Positions 1 to 6,196 of a DNA stretch of 64,000 nucleotides are shown here, in pieces. The notes beneath the pieces were generated by a model that saw only the letters and a program-made list of their open reading frames with translations, was not told where the DNA came from and searched no databases. Positions within the stretch are counted from its first letter, which is position 1. Each line of letters starts with the position of its first letter. Source of the stretch: CAWJNF01 sp963844235. GTDB taxonomy: Bacteria > Actinomycetota > Thermoleophilia > Gaiellales > Gaiellaceae. Both the position numbers and the translations under genes were made by a program. Location: positions 1 to 64,000 of the forward strand of contig CAWJNF010000003.1 in assembly GCA_963844235.1 (NCBI GenBank). Direction: 5' to 3'.

Positions 1-570
1 CTCCGGATAGGCCGTCATGTTCACCACGTCCCAGCCCGAAGCGGAGTACCAGGCGGACTCGGCGCGGGTGGAGAAGCGCGGGCCCTGGATGACGACGACG
101 GTGCCGCCGTCGCGCACGGGTATCCCGAGCGCCCCGGCGGAGGCGACGAGCAGCGTGCGGAGCTCCGGGCAGTACGGGTCGGCGGCAGAGACGTGCGTGA
201 CGGGCTCGCCCTCTCCGCCCTCGTAGAAGGTGTCCTCGCGACCGCTCGTCCGGTCGACGAACTGGTCGCAGACGACGAACTCCCCGCGCTGCAGATCGGC
301 CCGCAGCGCACCCGCCGCACAGGGGCCGATGATGCGCCGCACCCCGAGTTCCCGCATGGCCCACAGGTTCGCCCGGTACGGCACGCGGTGCGGCGGCAGC
401 TCGTGCCTCGCGCCGTGACGCGGCAGGAACGCCACGCTCGTGCCACCGACGTCGCCGATGGCGACAGCCGCCGACGGAGCGCCGTATGGGGTGTCGAGCT
501 CGACCTCCTCGACGTGATCGAGCAGCTGGTAGAGGCCGGAACCGCCGAAGACGCCGACCTCAGCCTTCAG
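1..570 (-). CDS. mtnP: S-methyl-5'-thioadenosine phosphorylase / purine nucleoside phosphorylase (3' end cut by window edge)
   Basis: About 190 residues are visible; the C-terminal third lies beyond base 1. The enzyme splits methylthioadenosine (or a purine nucleoside) with phosphate in the cytosolic methionine-salvage pathway. The N-terminus reads KAEVGVFGGSGLYQLL, with the phosphate-binding GGSG loop typical of the family, followed by FLPRHGARHELPPHRVPYRA and the segment VVIQGPRFSTRAES. No ATG, GTG or TTG lies just before the conserved start. The reading frame begins at a CTG (570-568) preceded at good distance by GGAGGG, giving L/M-KAEVGVFGG. That start overlaps the stop of the next upstream gene by 11 nt, so the two are probably translationally coupled. 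MTAP versus general PNP cannot be separated without the C-terminus. Confidence 0.85.
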   Translation of the reverse strand, partial: MKAEVGVFGGSGLYQLLDHVEEVELDTPYGAPSAAVAIGDVGGTSVAFLPRHGARHELPPHRVPYRANLWAMRELGVRRIIGPCAAGALRADLQRGEFVVCDQFVDRTSGREDTFYEGGEGEPVTHVSAADPYCPELRTLLVASAGALGIPVRDGGTVVVIQGPRFSTRAESAWYSASGWDVVNMTAYPE

Positions 571-901
571 ACTCGCCCTCCGGCTTCTCCTCTGGCGGCG
601 CCGCGGGCTGCGCGGCGGCGTTCGCGTAGGCGAGCTGGAGATTCGCCACCGAGGACTCGAAGTCGCGGACGCCCTCTGCCGGCATGATCGTCCCGAGCAC
701 GGGCGTGAGGGCCTGCATGACGGCAATCGCAAGCTGCGTCTGCCCCAGATCGCGAGCGTCCTTCGTCTCCTCGGTCAGGCCCAGGGAGCGGTAGCCGATC
801 GAGGAGACAGTGACGAGCGTCTGGACGAGGACGTCCTCGACCCGGAGCAGCTTGAGCTGCTCGGCGAGCTCCCGAGCGAGCCGCTCCTCGTCGCTAGCCA
901 C
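560..901 (-). CDS. Small helical protein resembling DUF1844
   Basis: A 113-residue protein starting at GTG 901, which overlaps the TAG stop of the upstream carboxylate-amine ligase gene. The longer open frame towards 1144 only shadows that gene. It has a charged N-terminal helix (EERLARELAEQLKLLRVEDV), a central stretch VLVQTLVTVSSIGYRSLGLT, then DLGQTQLAIAVMQALTPVLG, and a Pro/Ala/Glu-rich tail. The layout resembles the small DUF1844 proteins found in several phyla, but I assign this only by general pattern. There is no signal peptide or clear membrane helix. It is embedded between the ligase and mtnP genes in one overlapping transcription unit. Function unknown. Confidence 0.6.
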   Translation of the reverse strand: MASDEERLARELAEQLKLLRVEDVLVQTLVTVSSIGYRSLGLTEETKDARDLGQTQLAIAVMQALTPVLGTIMPAEGVRDFESSVANLQLAYANAAAQPAAPPEEKPEGESEG

Positions 902-2075
902 TCGGTGCTCCCACGCGCACGTCGCGCGTTCGCGCGACCTGCTCGGCGTAGATCTCCGCGAACGACGCGCCCGCCAGGTGGCGGGCGATCTGGCGCTCGG
1001 CGGCGTTGGCGGCAGGCACGTCGAGGTACGAGGCGACGCCGAGCTCCTCGGCGACCGGCGCCACCCAGGCGACGAGCTCCTCGAGCGCCTGGCGCGCCGG
1101 GCGGACACGGTTGTCGGCCACCCCGGCAAGATCCAGCAGGTCACCGGGGAGGCCGTAGCGGATCGCCCGCCAGAAGTTCTCCTCGATGAACCGGTGCGGA
1201 TGCACCTGGAGCGGCTCGCCGTCGTCGACGGCGCGAGCGACCCGGGCCACGAGCGCGTAGATCAGGGCCGAGAGCGAGATCGCCTCGGCGAGCTCCGGCT
1301 GGGCATCGCAGATCCGGACCTCGACCGTGGGATAGGCGAGATGGAGGCGAACGCTCCACCAGAGCTGCGTGTGCTCTGTCACCGAGCCGGTTGCATAGAC
1401 GTAGCGGAGGAACGCCTCGTACTCGGCCCAGTTCTCGTACGAGTCCGGCACGCCGCAGCGGGGGAACATCTTCGTGAAGATCTGCGAGCGAGCCGAGTGC
1501 AGGTGGGTGAAGCAATCCTCGACGAACGGGGACGACGCCGAGAGCGCGAGCAGGTCGGGCAGGTAGCTGCGCAGCGCGTTGCAGACGGCGACCGCTCGAT
1601 CCGCGCCGCGCAACCCGACGTGGACATGGAGACCGAACGTGTTGTTGCGCCACACGACGTAGCGCAGCAGCTCGTCGTTGCGCCGGTAGTGGGGCGTGTC
1701 GATGATCCGCTGCTCCTTCCACGGGCTCCAGGGGTGGGTGCCCGTCGCGCCGAGAGCGATGTCCATCCGGTCGCAGAGCTCGAGCAGCTGCAGGCGCCGT
1801 TCGGCCATGCGTGCCGCCGCTTCGGCAAAGCTCTCGCAGCGGCCGGTCTTCACCTCGACCTCCGAGGCGATCAGCTCTCCGGCCAGGTTGTCGCCGAGCT
1901 CGCTGCCCCGAGCGGCGGCATCGATCTCCTCGAAGCGATTGACCATGCCGAGCGTGGAAGAATCGAGCACGGCGAACTCCTCCTCGACGGCAAGCGTGAA
2001 GTCCTTGCCCTCCTCGAACTGCGCGCGGGCGAGCGAGATCTGCTCGTCGGCGCTGAGGCGCTGCTCGTCACCCAT
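894..2075 (-). CDS. Carboxylate-amine ligase, glutamate-cysteine ligase GCS2 (YbdK) family
   Basis: The 393-residue product has the full length of YbdK/GCS2 ligases, which join a carboxylate (classically glutamate) to an amine with ATP. Visible family landmarks are VEEEFAVLD near residue 32, the EVEVKTGRCES segment, ATGTHPWSPW, FGLHVHVGL (metal and substrate binding region), YATGSVTEHTQLWWSVRLH, and TVEVRICDAQPE. The substrate cannot be inferred. Neighbours are a small DUF1844-like protein and mtnP, both overlapping downstream, so they likely share a transcript. The start ATG at 2075 lies 63 nt from the glycosyltransferase stop on the same strand. Confidence 0.85.
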   Translation of the reverse strand: MGDEQRLSADEQISLARAQFEEGKDFTLAVEEEFAVLDSSTLGMVNRFEEIDAAARGSELGDNLAGELIASEVEVKTGRCESFAEAAARMAERRLQLLELCDRMDIALGATGTHPWSPWKEQRIIDTPHYRRNDELLRYVVWRNNTFGLHVHVGLRGADRAVAVCNALRSYLPDLLALSASSPFVEDCFTHLHSARSQIFTKMFPRCGVPDSYENWAEYEAFLRYVYATGSVTEHTQLWWSVRLHLAYPTVEVRICDAQPELAEAISLSALIYALVARVARAVDDGEPLQVHPHRFIEENFWRAIRYGLPGDLLDLAGVADNRVRPARQALEELVAWVAPVAEELGVASYLDVPAANAAERQIARHLAGASFAEIYAEQVARTRDVRVGAPSG

Positions 2076-2138
2076 CGCCGGCGACGGTACCTGGATCAGC
2101 CGGCGGCGCCGAGCCGTTCATTCTGACCTCCTCGAAGA

Positions 2139-3404
2139 TCACGGGACTCTAACGGAGCGCGCCAGGATCTCCCGGGCCACATGCTCCCAGCTCCAGCGCG
2201 ACACCGCTGCGCGACGTGCCGCATCGCGCAGGCGCTGGTGGTCGCCGGCGGGTAGATCGAGGATCGCGTCGACGCGCTCGGCCAGCTCGGCCACGTCGCC
2301 GTTTCCGAAGCTCGTCAGGTGTCGGAGCTCGGGCGGATACTCCGCCTCCAGCCCGTCCGCGATCTCGGCGAGCCCGGAGTGGCGGGCGACGAGGGGCGGC
2401 GCTCCACAGGCGGCGGCCTCGGCGGCGACCATACCGAACGCCTCCGGGAACGTCGACGGCGTGACGGCCACGTCGGCGAGCGCGTACAGGTACATGAGAT
2501 GGCGATGCTCCATCGGCCCCGTGAACAGAACGGGCAGACCGGCGGCCTCGAGCTCGAGCTCGTCGCGGATGTCGCCCCAGCCCACCATGACGCAGCGCGT
2601 CCCGGTGCGGCGTAGCGCCTCGACGAGCACGTGCGCGCCCTTCTCACGGCTGATCCGGCCGACGAACACGACGGTTGGGGCGTCGCCCTCGAGGAACGCT
2701 GCGAGGCGCTCGGCGTTGCCCTCGTCCGGCAGACGCTGGTTGTGATGCTCCGGTGGATTCGGCGGATCGCGCTCGGCCTCGGCGAGAAGACCGGACAGCG
2801 CCTCGTCGCGTGGCCGCGGGCGGAAGTCTTCGATGTCCACGCCGGGCGGAACGGTATGGCAGCGGTCGAGCCACGGCCCCGGCCCGAGCACGTCGTGGAT
2901 CACCCGCTCGATGTGCTCCGTCCCGGCGAAGACGGCCGTGGCATCGCTAAGCGTACGGCGAGCCCACTCGCAGAGCTCGGCGTTGCCGCGCATCGAGAAC
3001 TCGAGCTCGGAGCCGTGCGCCTTCACGGCGTACGGGCCTCCGACCGCGGCGCCGACGGGCCCGCCCAGGAGCAGGTGGTTCGTCAGCACGAGGTCGGCCG
3101 GGAGGTGCTCGCGCACGGCGGCCGCGCTCGCCTCCACGAAGCGCTCGCGCTCGGGCCAGCCGAGATCCTGGACGCGTCGAGCCTCCATGTCCTCGTAGCG
3201 GTCGACGACGAACACCGGCAGGAGCCGGCCCACATCGGGCCTGACCACCTGTGCCCCGCCGACGTCGTACCGATCGGGATGCGGATCCTGGCAGAAGACG
3301 ACGACCTCGTGCCCGAGGCGAGACCAGGCGCGCGCGAGGCAGCGCGTGTACACATTCGATCCGGTGCCGCCCAGGAGATAGCCGTGCCAGATGAGAATCT
3401 TCAT
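2139..3404 (-). CDS. Glycosyltransferase family 4 (GT-B fold)
   Basis: The 421-residue product starts KILIWHGYLLGGTGSNVYTR, the glycine-rich N-terminal loop of GT4 enzymes. It has the C-terminal nucleotide-sugar half: VVFVGRISREKGAHVLVEAL near residue 235, then VAVTPSTFPEAFGMVAAEAA with the conserved E-x7-E, and SGLAEIADGL. It should transfer a sugar from a nucleotide-sugar donor at the inner face of the membrane or in the cytosol; donor and acceptor are unknown. ATG 3404 is preceded by AGGA at about 9 nt, and a GTG at 3407 is an alternative. It is divergent from the ECF sigma gene with only a few bases between the two starts. Confidence 0.87.
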   Translation of the reverse strand: MKILIWHGYLLGGTGSNVYTRCLARAWSRLGHEVVVFCQDPHPDRYDVGGAQVVRPDVGRLLPVFVVDRYEDMEARRVQDLGWPERERFVEASAAAVREHLPADLVLTNHLLLGGPVGAAVGGPYAVKAHGSELEFSMRGNAELCEWARRTLSDATAVFAGTEHIERVIHDVLGPGPWLDRCHTVPPGVDIEDFRPRPRDEALSGLLAEAERDPPNPPEHHNQRLPDEGNAERLAAFLEGDAPTVVFVGRISREKGAHVLVEALRRTGTRCVMVGWGDIRDELELEAAGLPVLFTGPMEHRHLMYLYALADVAVTPSTFPEAFGMVAAEAAACGAPPLVARHSGLAEIADGLEAEYPPELRHLTSFGNGDVAELAERVDAILDLPAGDHQRLRDAARRAAVSRWSWEHVAREILARSVRVP

Positions 3405-3408
3405 CACT

Positions 3409-3960
3409 GTGAATCCTGACGATCGCCTCGTACGTCGCGCCCAGCGAGGCGATCCCGCTGCGTTCGCCGCGCTCGTCGACCAACACCGTCACCGGCTTTA
3501 TACGCTCGCGGTGCGCGAGCTCGGGTCGGCCGCGGACGCCGAGGACGCCGTACAGGAGACGTTCATCCGCGCCTGGCGGGCCCTGCCGCGCTTCCGCGCC
3601 GAGGCCAGCTTCTCCACGTGGCTCTACCGGATCTGCCTGAACGCCGTCCACGACCAGCGGGCCCGTTCGGCGCGAGGTAGCGGCGCGCCACTCGACGAGT
3701 TGGGCGAGCCGGCCGATCCACGCGACGCGATCGTGGAGGCCGAGCTCTCCCGCGAGCTGCAGCGCGCGCTCGCGGGGCTCGACGAGACCTACCGCACCGC
3801 CGTTCTCCTCTACGACGTGCTCGGCCATTCCTACGCGGAGATCGCAGCAATGCTCGGGGTTCCCGAGGGTACCGTGAAGTCACGGATCTTCCGTGGCCGG
3901 ACCGAGCTGGCACGGCTGCTTGGAACCGTCGGCGCCGCCGGAGAGTCAGAAGAACGATGA
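3409..3960 (+). CDS. ECF-type RNA polymerase sigma factor
   Basis: A protein of about 183 residues with both sigma-70 domains of the ECF group. Region 2 includes DAEDAVQETFIRAWRALPRF and FSTWLYRICLNAVHDQRARS. Region 4 includes YRTAVLLYDVLGHSYAEIAA and the recognition helix VPEGTVKSRIFRGRTELARL. I take GTG 3409 (VNPDDRLVRRAQRGDP) as start; an in-frame ATG at 3391 adds six residues but overlaps the divergent glycosyltransferase start. Its stop overlaps the next gene by ATGA, and that gene encodes a zinc-type anti-sigma factor, so the pair probably forms a signal-responsive module. The target regulon cannot be seen; the glycosyltransferase is the nearest candidate. Confidence 0.92.
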   Translation: MNPDDRLVRRAQRGDPAAFAALVDQHRHRLYTLAVRELGSAADAEDAVQETFIRAWRALPRFRAEASFSTWLYRICLNAVHDQRARSARGSGAPLDELGEPADPRDAIVEAELSRELQRALAGLDETYRTAVLLYDVLGHSYAEIAAMLGVPEGTVKSRIFRGRTELARLLGTVGAAGESEER

Positions 3961-4697
3961 GCCGCGAGCATCTGAGCGAGATCGAGCTGATGGAGCTCGT
4001 CGAGGGGGACCTGCACGAGGCGGAGGAAGCCTCGGCGCGCGCGCACGTCGCCGCCTGTCAGGAGTGCAGCGAGAGCGTCGCGGGGCTCGAGCAGGCACGG
4101 GCGACGCTTCGCGCCGCACCGATGCTCGAGCTTCCCGAGTCGCGCTTCCGCGAAATGCTCGACGGGCTGCCGGCCCAGGACGGCGAGCAGACCGGGTGGC
4201 GCAGCGCGTTTGCGCGGCGCCGCTGGCTGGTCGTGCTCGCACCTGCCGCCGCCGTGGCCGTCGCCGTCGTGCTCGCGGTCACGCTGGTGAACAGGCCGGC
4301 CGGAGGCGACGACGAAGCGGCGGCGCCAGCGCCGGCGGCAGCCGAGGAGGTTCAGGCGCTGCAGGCTGAGGCCGCCCAGGACTCGGCGGCGCGCGGAGAG
4401 GCCGATGCAGGGGGCGCAGCGGCGGCCGAGCCGGCAGAGCCGCCTGCCCAGCCACCGGCGGCAGAGGCACCCGCTACCGTGGCGCCCACGCCCGAGGAGA
4501 GCGTGGCACGGGAAACGATCCGCAGCGTGGCCGGCACGCCGGACGAGGTCGCCGAGCGGCTCCGCGCGCTGGAGCTGAACGCTCGTGCCGTCGACAGCAC
4601 GGTCGAGGTGGAGGGCGCCGATCCCGACGTCGTGGCGGATGCGCTCGAAGGCCTGCCCGACGGGGATGTCGCGGTGATCGTCGTTCCGACGCCGTAG
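3957..4697 (+). CDS. Membrane-anchored zinc-type anti-sigma factor
   Basis: The 246-residue product starts four bases inside the sigma gene stop (ATGA). The N-terminus carries the zinc-binding anti-sigma pattern, H-x3-C-x2-C in HVAACQEC near residues 31-38, preceded by LSEIELMELVEGDL. A single hydrophobic helix (WLVVLAPAAAVAVAVVLAVT) at about residues 88-108 follows an RRR stop-transfer signal. The remaining 130 residues are Ala/Pro/Glu-rich with a final folded-looking segment ending DGDVAVIVVPTP, predicted outside. It should hold the sigma factor inactive at the membrane. A long low-complexity linker and small outer domain suggest it senses an envelope signal. Confidence 0.85.
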   Translation: MSREHLSEIELMELVEGDLHEAEEASARAHVAACQECSESVAGLEQARATLRAAPMLELPESRFREMLDGLPAQDGEQTGWRSAFARRRWLVVLAPAAAVAVAVVLAVTLVNRPAGGDDEAAAPAPAAAEEVQALQAEAAQDSAARGEADAGGAAAAEPAEPPAQPPAAEAPATVAPTPEESVARETIRSVAGTPDEVAERLRALELNARAVDSTVEVEGADPDVVADALEGLPDGDVAVIVVPTP

Positions 4698-4740
4698 CCG
4701 CCGAGGACGGCAGCCTCCGTGCGCGGCCATCATGTGAGGC

Positions 4741-5124
4741 GTGCCGCTCGCGCGCGCCCTCGGCCTTCTCGTCGTCGTCTGGTCTGGCGTGGCGCTGGCA
4801 CTGGCGCTCGGGATCTACGTCACCGAGAACCAGGAACCGGGCGAGCGGAGCCGTAACGCGGCAGTCGTCGTCATCGCGGCTGGAGCTCTCGCTACGGCGA
4901 TCGCGCTGGTTGTTGCGCTCTACGTCGGCCGCTGGTGGCTGATCGCGGCCCTCGGTGCGGTCCACGTCGGCCTCGCCGCCGCCGGGCTCGCCCTCACGGC
5001 CGACAACGGGGTCGTAGAGCTGCATGCCTGGGTCGTGGCGCTCGCGGTCGCCGGCGAGCTCGCCGTGCTCGCTGCGGTCGTGCTCTCGCGCCGAGAGCGG
5101 GACCGGCCTCAGCCCGGGATGTAG
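4741..5124 (+). CDS. Small integral membrane protein, function unknown
   Basis: The 127-residue product starts at GTG 4741 and shows four hydrophobic segments: ALGLLVVVWSGVALALALGI, NAAVVVIAAGALATAIALVV, WWLIAALGAVHVGLAAAGLA and HAWVVALAVAGELAVLAAVV. The loops are short and the tail basic (SRRERDRPQPGM). I recognise no family. It follows the anti-sigma gene by 43 nt on the same strand and may be co-transcribed with it. Its TAG stop is the first three bases of a palindromic repeat array that separates it from the convergent rex gene. Confidence 0.6.
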   Translation: MPLARALGLLVVVWSGVALALALGIYVTENQEPGERSRNAAVVVIAAGALATAIALVVALYVGRWWLIAALGAVHVGLAAAGLALTADNGVVELHAWVVALAVAGELAVLAAVVLSRRERDRPQPGM

Positions 5125-5259
5125 AGGCCGGATCTCATCCGGCCCGCCGGGCCTACGTGAAGTAGGTGTAGGGGCCCGATCTCATCCGGCCCGTTCCTAC
5201 CTACGTGGGTATGTGTAGGGGCCGGATCTCATCCGGCCCGCCGGGCCTACGTGAGGTAG
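5121..5259. repeat. Three tandem copies of a GGCCGGAT-CTC-ATCCGGCC palindromic element
   Basis: Three units of about 46 bp lie head to tail at roughly 5121-5166, 5167-5211 and 5213-5259. Each holds GGCCGGATCTCATCCGGCCC or a one-base variant (copy 2 has GGGCCCGATCTCATCC). The inverted arms GGCCGGAT and ATCCGGCC can form a strong hairpin with a 3-nt loop. Each unit ends with a CCTACGTG-type tail that, read on the minus strand, resembles the 3' end of rex including its TAG stop. The array lies between two convergent genes and could end transcription from both sides. Confidence 0.75.
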
Positions 5260-5897
5260 AAGTACAGCGCGTAAAGCAGCTCGACCGCCGGGCTCGTCGT
5301 GTGGACGGTGACGTCCGACGGCACGTGGAGGAGCGCTTCGGAGTAGTTGAAGATGATCTTGACGCCAGAGGCGACGAGGTCATCGGCAACCTGCTGCGCG
5401 GCCGCGGGCGGCACCGCGAGGACGCCGACGATGATGTTCCGCTCGGCGACGATGCCGCGCAGCCTCGCGTAGTCGAGCACGTTTGTGTTCCCGATCGGAT
5501 CGCCGACCTTGTCCCGATCGGTGTCGAAGACGGCGGCGATGTTGAAGCCGTGGTCGGCGAAGACCGTGGAGCTCGCGATGGCCTGGCCGAGACGCCCGGC
5601 ACCGAAGAGCGCGATGTTGTGCTGTCCCTGCGTGCGCAGGATCTTGCGAATCTCGGCCAGCAGCACGTCGATCGAGTAGCCGACGCCGCGCTTGCCGAAC
5701 TTGCCGAAGCCGGACAGATCGCGCCGGATCTGCGTCGCGTTGATGTTCGTGTACTCGCTGATCTCCTGCGAGGAGATCCGGTCCTGCCCCATCTTCTTGG
5801 CCTGCGTGAGCACCTGCAGGTACCGGCTCAGCCGGGCCGCCACTCCGACGGTCAGGCGATCGTTCGCCCGCCGTCCCCCCTGCACCTGCGTCGCCAT
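5247..5897 (-). CDS. rex: Redox-sensing transcriptional repressor Rex
   Basis: About 216 residues from ATG 5897 (MATQVQGGRRANDRLTVGVA). The N-terminal winged helix contains RISSQEISEYTNINATQIRR followed by DLSGFGKFGKRGVGY, the hallmark of Rex. The NAD(H)-binding Rossmann part has ALFGAGRLGQAIASS and VFDTDRDKVGDPIG, and the end is the usual helix PAVELLYALYFYLT that swaps between subunits. Rex senses the NADH/NAD ratio and represses respiratory and fermentative genes. No clear Rex operator was recognised in this window. Its last codons and TAG stop sit inside the third copy of the palindromic array. Confidence 0.95.
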   Translation of the reverse strand: MATQVQGGRRANDRLTVGVAARLSRYLQVLTQAKKMGQDRISSQEISEYTNINATQIRRDLSGFGKFGKRGVGYSIDVLLAEIRKILRTQGQHNIALFGAGRLGQAIASSTVFADHGFNIAAVFDTDRDKVGDPIGNTNVLDYARLRGIVAERNIIVGVLAVPPAAAQQVADDLVASGVKIIFNYSEALLHVPSDVTVHTTSPAVELLYALYFYLT

Positions 5898-5944
5898 GCG
5901 GCTCCGAGAATAGCGACTCGCCGAGGCCGCGACCGGTAGAACCG

Positions 5945-6196
5945 TCAACCAGCCGCCGTGACGAGGAGCCGGCGGCGTAGAACTTCCGCGTGCACGAAGT
6001 ACGTGAAGGCTTCGGCGCCGTCGATCTCGACGACCGGAATCCGCTCGCGGTAGCGCCGCTCGAGCTCAGGGTCTCCGGTGATGTCTACCTGCTCGAGCAC
6101 GAAGTCGATATCGGCGCGTACGCGGTCGATTGCGCCGAGCGCCGATTCGCAGAGGTGGCACCCGGGTGCGTGGTAGACCCGGACGGAATGCGTCAC
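5945..6196 (-). CDS. Glutaredoxin-like (thioredoxin fold) protein
   Basis: The 83-residue product starts at GTG 6196, overlapping the TGA of the subtilase gene (GTGA). The sequence VRVYHAPGCHLCESALGAID has the CxxC redox pair in the first helix, then VDITGDPELERRYRERIPVV with the cis-proline strand IPVVEIDG. The fold and length match short glutaredoxin-like proteins (DUF836 type). It is probably a cytosolic thiol-disulfide exchange protein; the partner is unknown. It is the last gene of the tsaE-to-subtilase run. Confidence 0.8.
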   Translation of the reverse strand: MTHSVRVYHAPGCHLCESALGAIDRVRADIDFVLEQVDITGDPELERRYRERIPVVEIDGAEAFTYFVHAEVLRRRLLVTAAG

